DNA from: Tepidimonas fonticaldi
Lineage (GTDB): Bacteria; Pseudomonadota; Gammaproteobacteria; Burkholderiales; Burkholderiaceae_C
DNA length: 64,000 bases
NCBI RefSeq assembly: GCF_007556755.1
Contig: NZ_VJOO01000002.1
Coordinates: 124,001 to 188,000, forward strand
Direction: 5' to 3'
Shown here: positions 54,247 through 63,281 of the stretch, piece by piece
How the letters are laid out: each line of letters starts with the position of its first letter
Numbering within the stretch: position 1 is the first letter of the stretch
The notes under the pieces: generated by a model
Seen by the model: only the letters and a program-made list of their open reading frames with translations
The model's database searches: none
What the model was told of the DNA's origin: nothing
Translations under genes and position numbers: made by a program

Positions 54247-54789
54247 ATGAACAACATGCAGCACGCCCTGTCATTCAGGCCCCTTCGTTCTTCAGACGGC
54301 TTGCGCTGCCGTCCGGTGCAGGCTTTGGGAGCGATATTCCTCGGGCTGGCTTCACTCGCCTATAGCGTCACGTCGCAGGCGGCAGATGAGCCAGAGAACG
54401 TGAAGGTGGTCCGGCAATACCTTGACGCCTGGAATGGCGGGCGAACCGACGCGATGGAAAAAGTGCTCGATTCCAACGTCGTCTATTTCAATACCAGCAA
54501 TGAAGCGTCCCGCACTGGGCCTCAAGCCATTACCGAAGTCTCGCAGTTTCTGATGAAAATCCTGCCCGACCGAAAAATGAAAATCCGTTCGCAGCCGGTT
54601 GCCTCCGGCGATGGTGTGGCGATCGAGTGGGAATTCACCGCCACCAAGAACAGCAATGGCGGGACGTCGCCCTCCAGTTCGACCATCAGTTATTTCGGCG
54701 CGAGCTTCTTCCGTGTTTCGAACGGAAAGATTGTCTATGCCAGCGACTACTACAACCACAACACCATGCAGAAGCAGCTTCAGCAGTAA
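54247..54789 (+). CDS. Exported SnoaL-like (NTF2-fold) protein
   Basis: 180 residues. Signal peptide (ending SQA-A, about 46). The mature part (VKVVRQYLDAWNGGRTDAMEKVLDSNVVYFN ... FRVSNGKIVYASDYYN) is a SnoaL/NTF2-like domain, as found in small polyketide cyclases, isomerases and carrier proteins. The reaction is unknown. It is divergent from the GntR regulator and probably controlled by it. The DNA here is somewhat AT-richer than the ICE backbone. Start ATG at 54247; the long leader from 54163 is less likely. Confidence 0.75.
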   Translation: MNNMQHALSFRPLRSSDGLRCRPVQALGAIFLGLASLAYSVTSQAADEPENVKVVRQYLDAWNGGRTDAMEKVLDSNVVYFNTSNEASRTGPQAITEVSQFLMKILPDRKMKIRSQPVASGDGVAIEWEFTATKNSNGGTSPSSSTISYFGASFFRVSNGKIVYASDYYNHNTMQKQLQQ

Positions 54790-54818
54790 CGTAAATCCGC
54801 AAACAGGAAATCACCGAC

Positions 54819-54869
54819 ATGTCCCGCTTCATCATGCACAAGCCCTCGGCGCCGCCAGCGCAGCGGTGA
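54819..54869 (+). pseudogene. Possible truncated gene start
   Basis: A 16-codon frame (MSRFIMHKPSAPPAQR) with AGGAAA nine bases upstream follows the SnoaL-like gene at operon distance and then stops. It may be the remnant of a second operon gene cut off by recombination. Too short to identify. Confidence 0.3.
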
Positions 54870-54970
54870 GGCAAGCGCTTTTCCTCAATCCAAGGTAATT
54901 GCGCTGGTGACTTGATGAATATCTGACACGCCGGTTATCGAGCCTTGTCTCGATGAAATAGAAATCCCGA

Positions 54971-55474
54971 ATGAAACTACCAACCACGAAGCAGGAACTC
55001 CTTGACAAGGTTCGCGCCAGCCACCGAAAGCTCGGGGTAGAAGCTGCCACCATTCCCGCCAGCCACTACCGGCACACGGCCATGATCTGGCAGGAGCCGC
55101 GCCTGCATACCAACGCTGCGATGGTCCTGGTGGACGTCATCGTCTGGAACACGATGATCCTGCAGTTCGCGCATGATCGGACGCCTGGACCTTCGGCGTC
55201 CTTTTACTCGCCGAGTGCGATGGCGCAGCGGGCCGAGCGTCTTTCTGCCGGCTTCCAGCGCCGTTTCGCGGGCAGAGACCTTCGCGAGCTGGAAGCCATG
55301 CTCACGGAGGGACAGGACCGGGTGCTCGACTGCGTGGCGCACCATTCGAACGCCTCGCTTTTCGATCCCGCGTTGAGCCCGATGAAGACCCTCGGGCGCA
55401 AGATCCAGTTCTTCACCTCCACCGCCTACGACGACGCGCTGTCGAGGCTGCGCCAGTGGAAGCAGGTGCTGTAG
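54971..55474 (+). CDS. ClbS/DfsB-like four-helix-bundle protein
   Basis: 167 residues. TTKQELLDKVRASHRKL at the N-terminus, MVLVDVIVWNTMIL and the later RRFAGRDLRELEAML match the ClbS/DfsB (DUF1706) pattern of a DinB-like four-helix bundle. ClbS hydrolyses the genotoxin colibactin in its producer. This copy is divergent and a stand-alone gene without biosynthetic genes, so it would confer protection against some reactive compound or act otherwise. No strong ribosome-binding site precedes the ATG at 54971. Confidence 0.7.
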   Translation: MKLPTTKQELLDKVRASHRKLGVEAATIPASHYRHTAMIWQEPRLHTNAAMVLVDVIVWNTMILQFAHDRTPGPSASFYSPSAMAQRAERLSAGFQRRFAGRDLRELEAMLTEGQDRVLDCVAHHSNASLFDPALSPMKTLGRKIQFFTSTAYDDALSRLRQWKQVL

Positions 55475-55520
55475 CGGCCGAGGCGACCCACTGCGCGGAG
55501 CGCCTCTTGCACCGCTCCGA

Positions 55521-56717
55521 TCAGACCGGAGCTGGCAGCGCCGGCTTTCGCGCGGCCTGCCACAGCAGCGGCACCAGGATCAGCGCCAGGGCCGGGAAGA
55601 TCATCCAGTTGACCGCCTGCCAGCCCGAGCTGTGCAGGATCGATCCCGCGAGGAACGACACGGCCGCCGTGGCGGCGAAGACGAAGAAATCGTTCATGCC
55701 CTGCGCCTTGCTGCGCTCGGCCGGGGTGTGGCAATCGGTGACCATCGCCGTCGCGCCGATGAAGCTGAAGTTCCAGCCGATGCCCAGCAGCGCCAGCGAG
55801 CCCCAGAAGTGGGACAGGCCGAGCCCGCCCAGGGCCACCACCCCGGAGGCGGCGAGCAGCACCATGCCGACGGCGGTCACGCGCTCCTTGCCGTAGCGCA
55901 CCATCAGTCGTCCTGTGAAAAAGCTCGGCCCGAACATCGCCAGCAGGTGCCACTGTATTCCTAGGGCGGCGTTGTCCACCGAATGCCCGTGGTTGACCAT
56001 CGCCACCGGCGCGGCCGTCATCACGAACGCCATCACCCCATAGGACACCACGCCCGCAGCCACGGCCAGCAGATAGCGCGGCATCGCCAAGAGCTGCAGC
56101 ACCGTCCGACCGCTATCGGCGACTGCTTCGGCCTGGGTCTGGCTCGGCGTGCGCAGCATCAGCAGGATCGGCAAGGCGATCAGCGGCAGCAGCGCCTGGC
56201 TGAGGAAGCTGCCAACGTAGGGCGTGCCCGCTACCGCATCGCGCGTGAAGATCACCAACTGCGGCCCGATGATGGCGCCCGCGAGACCGCCCACCATGAC
56301 CCAGGAAATGGCCTTGGCCTTAAGCGCGTCCTCGGCGGTGTCGGCGGCTGCGAAGCGGTAGCTCTGCACATACGCGCCGTAGAAGCCCGCCAGGAAGGTG
56401 CCGGCGCAGAAGATCCAGAACGAGGCCAGCATGATGCCCAACGCGGCGATCAGGCCCGAGGCCACGCCGAAGCCGACCCCCACCACGTATCCGTTGCGGC
56501 GGCCATGGTGCCGCATGATGAAGGCGGCAGGCAAGGTGCCGATGGCAAGACCCAGGCCGAACAGACTCACGGGCAAGGTGATCCAGGCCGAATTCTTGGC
56601 AAGCTGCTGGCCGACCAGCCCACCCAGCGACATCACGATGGGCGCGCTGGCGCCGCCGAGCGCCTGCGCGGCGGTGAGAACGCCGATGTTTCGGCGCGTG
56701 ATGCTCTGGTCGGTCAT
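55521..56717 (-). CDS. Major facilitator superfamily transporter
   Basis: 398 residues, with about twelve hydrophobic segments. The loop after TM2 reads IMRHHGRRNGYVVG, the MFS signature region; a central cytoplasmic loop at about 193-210 (SQTQAEAVADSGR) divides the halves. A drug or metabolite exporter is likely, substrate unknown. It lies downstream of the merR-like gene on the same strand with an 80-base gap. Confidence 0.85.
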   Translation of the reverse strand: MTDQSITRRNIGVLTAAQALGGASAPIVMSLGGLVGQQLAKNSAWITLPVSLFGLGLAIGTLPAAFIMRHHGRRNGYVVGVGFGVASGLIAALGIMLASFWIFCAGTFLAGFYGAYVQSYRFAAADTAEDALKAKAISWVMVGGLAGAIIGPQLVIFTRDAVAGTPYVGSFLSQALLPLIALPILLMLRTPSQTQAEAVADSGRTVLQLLAMPRYLLAVAAGVVSYGVMAFVMTAAPVAMVNHGHSVDNAALGIQWHLLAMFGPSFFTGRLMVRYGKERVTAVGMVLLAASGVVALGGLGLSHFWGSLALLGIGWNFSFIGATAMVTDCHTPAERSKAQGMNDFFVFAATAAVSFLAGSILHSSGWQAVNWMIFPALALILVPLLWQAARKPALPAPV

Positions 56718-56796
56718 GGGCGTCTTTCTTATTCGTTTGTCTGGCCGGAAATATTACACGCATGAATATATATTCAGTTATATGGACATGCGATGC

Positions 56797-57183
56797 TCAC
56801 GAACCATCGCGAGCCGGTCCATCCTCGGAAGCCCCGGCGGAAGCAGCACCGTGCAGGGCCAATGCGAGCAGGTGCTCTTTCACCTGGATCAGTTGCTCCA
56901 TGCGTTCCTCAACACAGGCGAGATGGCCTTGGACAGCCTGCCTTAGCAGCTCAGGTTCCAGGAACCCCTCATGTGCCCAACCCAGTAGGCGGCGCACGTC
57001 ATCCAGGCCGATTCCCGAGGCACGGTAGTTGCGAATCAGGTGAAGCCGTTCGACATGGGCCGGGCCATAGCGCCGATAGTTGTTGCGTGACCGCTCCGGG
57101 GCTTGCAACAGGCCCTCCCGCTCGTAGAACCGAATGTTCTCCGGGGGGGTGCCCGTCAAGCGCGCAAGTTCACCGATCCTCAT
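56797..57183 (-). CDS. MerR-family regulator without metal-binding cysteines
   Basis: 128 residues. N-terminal HTH and wing (MRIGELARLTGTPPENIRFYEREGLL ... NYRRYGPAHVERLHLIRNYRASG), then a dimerisation coiled coil. It resembles CadR/PbrR in the DNA-binding part, but only one Cys (in HLACVEERM) is present and the C-terminal Cys-containing loop is absent, so the inducer may not be a soft metal ion. It lies 49 bases downstream of the efflux outer-membrane gene and may be the last gene of that operon or a separate unit. Confidence 0.85.
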   Translation of the reverse strand: MRIGELARLTGTPPENIRFYEREGLLQAPERSRNNYRRYGPAHVERLHLIRNYRASGIGLDDVRRLLGWAHEGFLEPELLRQAVQGHLACVEERMEQLIQVKEHLLALALHGAASAGASEDGPARDGS

Positions 57184-57232
57184 CCGGTTCTCCGTGCGCA
57201 ACGATGGGGAACGCCGCCGTTGCGCATAGCCC

Positions 57233-58738
57233 TTATCCCGGCGACCGGGCGGATGGTTGCCCGGTGGCGCCCGATTGCACCGTGTGCTCAGTCCAGCCGC
57301 CACCCAGCGCCTTGTAGAGGTGGATGAGGTTGTTCAGCCGCGTCAGGCGCGTGCGCACCAGGGTCTGCTGCGCACCGTACTGTGTGCGTTGCGCATCGAG
57401 CAAGGTGAGGTTGTCGTCCACGCCTTCCTGGAAGCGTTGCTCGGCTAGTTGGTAGGCTTTCTGGCTAGCCGCTACCAGGAGCTGCTCCGAGCGGATCTGC
57501 TCATCAAGCGTGCGCTTGCCCGCCAAGCCGTCAGCCACCTCAGCAAAGGCCGCCTGGATAGACTTCTCGTAGTTGGCGATTTCGATCCTCTTTTGTACCT
57601 GTGCCACGTCCAGATTGGCTCGCAACGCGCCGCCGCGGAAGATGGGCAGCGTGATCTGCGGCAGGAAGCTCCAGGCCCGCGAGCCCGAATCGAACAGGCC
57701 GTCCAGCGAAGCGCTGGCCGTGCCCGCCGAGCCCGTGAGGCTAATCGTCGGGAAGAACGCGGCCCGCGCCGCGCCGATGTTGGCGTTGGCGCCGATCAGC
57801 ATCTGCTCGGCGGCGCGGATGTCCGGCCGACGCGCGAGCAGTTCGGACGGCAGGCCGCTCGGCAGGTCGGTCGGCACGATGTCGTCCGGCAGCGCCACGG
57901 CCTCGTCAAGCTGCCGGGACAGCTCCGGCGTCAGCGGCTGGCCCAGCAGCAGCACCAGCGCGTTGCGGTCCTTGGCCGCCTGCCGCGTGTAGGCGGCGCG
58001 GTTGGCCTCGGCGGTGCGCAGCGCGATCTCCGCGCGGCGCAGGTCGAGCTGCGTGGAATTTCCCGCTTCCACCAGTTGGGTGGTCAGGTCATAGGAGCGC
58101 TTCTGTGTGGCGAGGGTGTCGCTCGTCAGGCGCAGCAGTTCCTGGTCGGCGCGCAGCGTGAGGTAGGCGCTGGCCACCTCGGACACCAGGCTCATCTGCG
58201 TGGCGATGCGGGTCTCGTCGAGGGCCAGGTAGGACGCCAGCGCCCGGTCGTTGAGGCTGCGGATGCGGCCCCACAGGTCCAGCTCCCAGGCGGCCGTCAC
58301 CCCGGCCACGTCGTAGCGCCGGAGCACGTCGCTTTGCCCCGTGGTACTGAGGTCGGCCGGTACGCGCTCTGACGCGCCGCGGGCGGAAACGCCCAGGTTC
58401 GGCAGCATCTCGGCACGCTGGATACGGTACAGCGCCTGAGCCGCCTCCACGTTGAGCGCGGCTTTGTGCATGTCGCGGTTGTTCTCCAGCGAAATGCCGA
58501 TCAACTGCTGCAGCAGCGGGTCGCGGAAGAAGTCCCGCCAACCGATCTCGGCCGTGATCGCGTCGTCGGGCGTCGCGGCCGCCAGTTCCACATAGGCCGC
58601 GCCCGAGGGATAGGCCGTGTCGATCGGCGCTGCGGGCCGGTCATACTTCGGTGCCATGGAGCAGCCAGCCAGCGCCGCCGCGAGGGCGAGCGGCGCCAGC
58701 GTCCTGGCGGGTCGTGTGAATGCGAAAGATGTTTTCAT
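57233..58738 (-). CDS. RND efflux outer-membrane lipoprotein (OprM/NodT family)
   Basis: 501 residues. Lipoprotein signal with lipobox LAGC (about 23-26), a periplasmic alpha-barrel made from two repeats and the conserved RRPDIRAAEQML (about 320). It is the outer-membrane channel of a tripartite pump, coded in order adaptor-permease-channel on the minus strand, 20 bases after the permease. Start at 58738 sets the lipobox at the right distance. Confidence 0.92.
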   Translation of the reverse strand: MKTSFAFTRPARTLAPLALAAALAGCSMAPKYDRPAAPIDTAYPSGAAYVELAAATPDDAITAEIGWRDFFRDPLLQQLIGISLENNRDMHKAALNVEAAQALYRIQRAEMLPNLGVSARGASERVPADLSTTGQSDVLRRYDVAGVTAAWELDLWGRIRSLNDRALASYLALDETRIATQMSLVSEVASAYLTLRADQELLRLTSDTLATQKRSYDLTTQLVEAGNSTQLDLRRAEIALRTAEANRAAYTRQAAKDRNALVLLLGQPLTPELSRQLDEAVALPDDIVPTDLPSGLPSELLARRPDIRAAEQMLIGANANIGAARAAFFPTISLTGSAGTASASLDGLFDSGSRAWSFLPQITLPIFRGGALRANLDVAQVQKRIEIANYEKSIQAAFAEVADGLAGKRTLDEQIRSEQLLVAASQKAYQLAEQRFQEGVDDNLTLLDAQRTQYGAQQTLVRTRLTRLNNLIHLYKALGGGWTEHTVQSGATGQPSARSPG

Positions 58739-58758
58739 GTCGTATGTCCTCCTGGCCG

Positions 58759-61700
58759 TCATGCGTGCTGGTCGGTCATGCCGCCACGGGCATGGCGCGC
58801 TTCGCGGCGCAGCGCCAGCTTGCGCACCACAACGTAGAACACCGGCGTCAGCACCAGGCCGAATACCGTCACGCCCAGCATGCCGGCGAACACCGCGATG
58901 CCCATGGCGTGGCGCATCTCGGCGCCCGCACCGCTGGCCAGCACCAGCGGCACCACGCCAGCGATGAAGGCGAACGACGTCATCAAGATCGGGCGCAGCC
59001 GCAAGCGCGCGGCTTCGAGCACGGCTGCCAGCGGATCGGCCCCTTCGCTTTCCTTCGCGCGGGCGAACTCCACGATCAGGATCGCGTTCTTGGCAGCCAG
59101 GCCGACCAGCACCACGAAACCGATCTGCGTGAAGATGTTGTTGTCGCCCCCAGAGAGCCAGACGCCGGCGATCGCCGAGAGCAGCGCCATGGGTGCAATC
59201 AGCAGCACAGCGAACGGCAGCGACCAACTGTTGTACTGGGCCGCCAGGAACAGGAAGGCGAGCAGCACCGCCAGCGCGAAGATGTAGATCGCCGTGTTGC
59301 CAACCCGTTTTTCCTGGAAAGTCAGGTCCGTCCATTCGTAGGTCATACCGTCCGGCAGCGATTCGCTCACGATCTTCTCAATCGCGGCGGTGGCCTGGCC
59401 GGACGAGTAGCCCGGCGCTGGCCCGCCGCTGATGTCGGCCGAGGGAAAGCCGTTGTAATGCATCACCCGGTCGGGGCCGGAACTGCGCTCGATGGTCGCG
59501 ATCGCGCTCAGCGGGATCATGTCGCCCGCTGCATTGCGCACCTTGAGCATGCCTATGTCCTCAGCCTGCATGCGGAACTGCGCATCGGCCTGGGCCATGA
59601 CCCGGTAGGTGCGACCGAAGCGGTTGAAGTCGTTGACGTAGAGCGAGCCAAGGTTGACCTGCAGGGTGTCGAACACCTCGGTCAGCGATACGCCCTGCGA
59701 CTTGGCCTTCACCCGGTCGATGTCCACCTGCAACTGCGGCGCATTGGTCTGGAAGCTGGCGAGCATGTTCGCCAGCTCGGGCGCCTGCATGGCCTTGCCC
59801 ATGATCTGGCCCTGTGCCTGCGCAAGCGCCTCGGGACCCAGGCCCGCCCGGTCCTCGATCTGCAGCTTGAAGCCGCCCATCGAACCCAGGCCCGGCACCG
59901 GCGGCGGCGGGAAGATGCCGACGAAGCCGTCCGGGATCTGGCTGAACTTGCCCATGAGCTTGCCCTGGATGGCGAAGGCCGACAGCGACGGGTCCTTGCG
60001 CTCATCGAAGGGCTTGAGCATGGCGAACATCAGCGCGGTGTTCGGCTGGTTCACCGGTCCATTGACCGACAGGCCCGGGAAGGCCACCACGCTCTCGACG
60101 CCCGGCTCAGCCAGTGCGATCTTGGTCATCTCCTTGACGACCGCCTCGGTGCGATCCAGCGAGGCGCCGGTCGGAAGCTGGGCGATGCCCACGAGGTAGT
60201 ACTTGTCCTGGGCGGGCACGAAGCCCGCAGGCACCTTGTGGAAGCCCAGCCAGGTCAGGCCCAGGAAGCCGACGTAGAGCAGCAGCACGATGGCGCTGCC
60301 GCGCACCGCGCGGCGCACGCCCCCGACGTAGGAATTCGAGGCGCGGTCGAAGAAGCGGTTGAAGCGGCGGAAGAAGCCGCCGAACACGCCGTCGATGATG
60401 CGCGTGACGCGATCGGGCTTGGCCGCGCCGTGGTGCGGCTTGAGCAGGATGGCGGCCAGCGCTGGCGACAGCGTAAGCGAGTTGATCGCCGACAGGATGG
60501 TCGAGAACGCGATGGTTAGCGCGAACTGGCGATAGAACTCGCCCTGCAGCCCCGACAGGAACGCCGAGGGGATGAAGACCGCTGCCAGCACCGAGGTGAT
60601 GGCCAGGATCGGGCCAGTCACTTCATCCATCGCCTTGCGCGCCGCGTCCTTGGGTGATTCGCCCAGCGCTATGTGGCGCTCCACGTTCTCCACCACCACG
60701 ATGGCGTCATCCACCACGATGCCGATGGACAGCACCAGTCCGAACAGCGACAGTGTGTTCAGCGAGAAACCGAACATGTGCATCACCGCGAACGTGCCGA
60801 CCAGCGAGACCGGCACGGCGATCAGCGGGATGATCGACGCGCGCCAGGATTGCAGGAACAGCACCACCACGATCACCACCAGGAAGATGGCCTCCAGCAG
60901 CGTGACGGCGACGGACTGGAGCGAGGCGCGCACGAAGACCGTGGGGTCGTAGGCGATCCTATACTCAATGCCGTCGGGGAACTTAGCTTGAAGTCGGTCC
61001 ATTGCCGCGCGCACCGCGCTAGACACATCCAGCGCGTTCGCGCCCGGGCTCTGGATGATCTGTATCCCCACCGCCGGCTCGCCATTGAGCAGGCTGCGCA
61101 AAGAGTAGGAATCGGCCCCCATCGAGATGCGGGCGACATCCCGCAGGCGAGTTACCTGGCCGTCGGCGCCCGTCTTCACGACGATCTCGCCGAATTGCTC
61201 CTCGCTCGACAGTCGGCCCAGAGTGTTGACCGTGACCTGGAACGCCGCCGAGGCATCCGGCTGCTGACCAACCGAACCAGCGGCAACCTGTATGTTCTGC
61301 TCGCGGATGGCGGCAACCACGTCGCTCGCGATCAGCCCACGAGCAGCGACCTTGGCGGGTTCGAGCCAGACCCGCATCGAATACTCCCCGGCGCCCCAGA
61401 CTAGGACATCGCCGACGCCTGGCGTACGAGCCAGCTCATCCTTCACATGAAGTGTGGCGTAGTTGGAGACGTACAGCGGATCATATCGACCTCCAGGCGA
61501 AAGCAAATGCACCACCATGAGAACGTCCGGCGACGTTTTCTCGGTGACAACACCGATGCGCTGAACTTCAGGCGGTAGGCGCGGCAACGCCCGCGAGACC
61601 CGGTTTTGCACCTGGATCTGCGCAATGTCGGCGTTGATATGCTGCTCGAAGGAGACGGTGAGCACCATTTTCCCGTCGGTGGACATCTGAGACTGCATGT

Positions 61701-61935
61701 ACATCATGCCTTCTACGCCGTTGATCGCCTGCTCCAGCGGTGATGCCACGGTATCGGCGATCACTTGCGGGTTGGCACCGGGATAGCTAGCGGTGACCTG
61801 CACCGTGGGAGGCGTGACCTGCGGGTATTCGCTCAGCGGCAGCTGGAAGTAGCTGATCGCGCCCGCGATCAGCATCAGCACCGACAGGACGATGGCGAAG
61901 ATGGGCCGGTTGATGAAGAAGCGGGGGAAATTCAT
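58759..61935 (-). CDS. RND efflux permease, HAE1 family (AcrB/MexF-like)
   Basis: 1058 residues. N-terminus MNFPRFFINRPIFAIVLSVL; the proton-relay Asp pair is in GIVVDDAIVVVENVER (TM4, around residue 405), with periplasmic domains between TM1-2 and TM7-8. Family, length and hydrophobic pattern fit drug-type (HAE1) transporters and not the heavy-metal (CusA) type. It shares four bases with the adaptor gene. Substrates probably organic (antibiotics, solvents). Confidence 0.94.
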   Translation of the reverse strand: MNFPRFFINRPIFAIVLSVLMLIAGAISYFQLPLSEYPQVTPPTVQVTASYPGANPQVIADTVASPLEQAINGVEGMMYMQSQMSTDGKMVLTVSFEQHINADIAQIQVQNRVSRALPRLPPEVQRIGVVTEKTSPDVLMVVHLLSPGGRYDPLYVSNYATLHVKDELARTPGVGDVLVWGAGEYSMRVWLEPAKVAARGLIASDVVAAIREQNIQVAAGSVGQQPDASAAFQVTVNTLGRLSSEEQFGEIVVKTGADGQVTRLRDVARISMGADSYSLRSLLNGEPAVGIQIIQSPGANALDVSSAVRAAMDRLQAKFPDGIEYRIAYDPTVFVRASLQSVAVTLLEAIFLVVIVVVLFLQSWRASIIPLIAVPVSLVGTFAVMHMFGFSLNTLSLFGLVLSIGIVVDDAIVVVENVERHIALGESPKDAARKAMDEVTGPILAITSVLAAVFIPSAFLSGLQGEFYRQFALTIAFSTILSAINSLTLSPALAAILLKPHHGAAKPDRVTRIIDGVFGGFFRRFNRFFDRASNSYVGGVRRAVRGSAIVLLLYVGFLGLTWLGFHKVPAGFVPAQDKYYLVGIAQLPTGASLDRTEAVVKEMTKIALAEPGVESVVAFPGLSVNGPVNQPNTALMFAMLKPFDERKDPSLSAFAIQGKLMGKFSQIPDGFVGIFPPPPVPGLGSMGGFKLQIEDRAGLGPEALAQAQGQIMGKAMQAPELANMLASFQTNAPQLQVDIDRVKAKSQGVSLTEVFDTLQVNLGSLYVNDFNRFGRTYRVMAQADAQFRMQAEDIGMLKVRNAAGDMIPLSAIATIERSSGPDRVMHYNGFPSADISGGPAPGYSSGQATAAIEKIVSESLPDGMTYEWTDLTFQEKRVGNTAIYIFALAVLLAFLFLAAQYNSWSLPFAVLLIAPMALLSAIAGVWLSGGDNNIFTQIGFVVLVGLAAKNAILIVEFARAKESEGADPLAAVLEAARLRLRPILMTSFAFIAGVVPLVLASGAGAEMRHAMGIAVFAGMLGVTVFGLVLTPVFYVVVRKLALRREARHARGGMTDQHA

Positions 61936-63170
61936 TTGCGGGCCTCCGCCGAGCCGGCCGCGCCGTCAGCCTTGGCGGGGTCCGCGCCGGCGGCCGGTGC
62001 CGCGGGCGGCTGCATGGGCACCATGCGCGGCGTGACCGCCATGCCGGGGCGCACGAGGCCCTTGATGATGATCTTCTCACCGGCCTGCAGGCTGCCGTTG
62101 ATGACGCGCAGCCCGTCCACCACCGGCCCCAGTTCGATGGGCCGGTACTGGGCCTGGTTGTTCTCGCCCACGACCAGCACGTAGTTGCGCCCTTGGTCGG
62201 TGCCCACGGCCTGATCGTCGATCAGGACGGCCTCGCGCGCCGCGCCGGTGGACAGCTTGACCCGGGCGAACATGCCGGGTGCCATGCGCCCATCCGGGTT
62301 GGGCACAACGGCGCGCGCGCGGATCGTGCCGGTGCTTCGGTCAATGGTGTTGCCCACGAAGTCGAGCGCGCCCCTGTGCGGGAAACCCTTGTCCGTGGTC
62401 AGCCCGACCTGCACGGGCAGCGAGGCCTTGCCGCCGGCGCCCGCAGCGGGCCGCGAGCGGCTCACGACGTTGAGGTACGTGGCTTCGTCGATGTCGAAGT
62501 ACACGTGCAGCGGGTCGATGGACACGATCGTGGTCAGCAGCGTGGCCGCGCCGGCGACACCGCCGCTGACCAGGTTGCCCTCGGTCACGAGCACGCGGTC
62601 AACGCGCCCGGCGATGGGCGCCGTGACGCGGGCGTAGGACAGATCCAGCCGCGCCGCAGCGACGGCGGCCTTGGCCGCTTGCACCTGGGCCTGGCGCGCA
62701 CTGCGCGCGGAGACGGCATCGTCGTAGGTCTTGCGCGCGACAGCGCCGGTCGCCACCAGGCGCTCGGCGCGGTCGAAGTCGGCCTGGGCCTGACTGGCCA
62801 GCACCTCGGCCTGTTGCAGTTGCGCCGCAGCCGTGTCGAGCGTGACCTGGAACGGTCGGGGGTCGATCTGGAACAGCAGTTGTCCCTTGCGCACCAGGCT
62901 GCCCTCGGGGACGCTCACAGCATCGACGGCGCCGCCGACCCGCGAGCGCAGCTCGACGGTCTTGGGCGCGGCCAGGAAGCCGGTGTACTCGGCCGATGGC
63001 GCGACCGTGCGGGTGATGACCTCGGCCACGGGCACCTGCGGCGCCATCGGCGCGCCCGCCGGGGGCGCCGCGGCCTTGCCCTCGTCCTTGGCGTCGCGGG
63101 CGGCAATCGCTATGCCCCCGACGGCTGCGATGACGCCTGCCACCACAACGATTCTGATTTTTTTACGCAT
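61932..63170 (-). CDS. RND efflux periplasmic adaptor (AcrA/MexE-like)
   Basis: 412 residues. N-terminal anchor (IRIVVVAGVIAAVGGIAIA), lipoyl/barrel-sandwich pieces (FLAAPKTVELRSRVGGAVDAV and later APIAGRVDRVLV) around an alpha-hairpin (about 105-170), then beta-barrel and membrane-proximal domains; C-terminal tail Ala-rich. It connects the permease to the outer channel. First gene of the pump operon; a promoter-like site with a 19-base spacer lies upstream. Confidence 0.93.
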   Translation of the reverse strand: MRKKIRIVVVAGVIAAVGGIAIAARDAKDEGKAAAPPAGAPMAPQVPVAEVITRTVAPSAEYTGFLAAPKTVELRSRVGGAVDAVSVPEGSLVRKGQLLFQIDPRPFQVTLDTAAAQLQQAEVLASQAQADFDRAERLVATGAVARKTYDDAVSARSARQAQVQAAKAAVAAARLDLSYARVTAPIAGRVDRVLVTEGNLVSGGVAGAATLLTTIVSIDPLHVYFDIDEATYLNVVSRSRPAAGAGGKASLPVQVGLTTDKGFPHRGALDFVGNTIDRSTGTIRARAVVPNPDGRMAPGMFARVKLSTGAAREAVLIDDQAVGTDQGRNYVLVVGENNQAQYRPIELGPVVDGLRVINGSLQAGEKIIIKGLVRPGMAVTPRMVPMQPPAAPAAGADPAKADGAAGSAEARK

Positions 63171-63236
63171 GGAAGTGCCCCTTTCTTGGATGCAGGACTC
63201 CGGCCCTTCCGAAGCGCTCTGCAGAAATTTGTGTGG

Positions 63237-63267
63237 AGGCTAGGCGTTACAACGACGGCAAGGTCAA
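63237..63267 (-). promoter_or_regulatory. Possible MerR-type promoter of the efflux operon
   Basis: Minus-strand TTGACC (63262-63267) and TAGCCT (63237-63242) with a 19-base spacer. The dyad is poor, so this is weaker than the DUF305 promoter. It lies between the P-type ATPase gene and the adaptor gene. Confidence 0.35.
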
Positions 63268-63281
63268 GCCCTCTTGTTGCC

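Noticed and set aside
56764-56775. GAATATATATTC as an operator
   Set aside because: Palindromic but simple AT alternation; likely just the AT-rich promoter area between the MFS and MerR-family genes.
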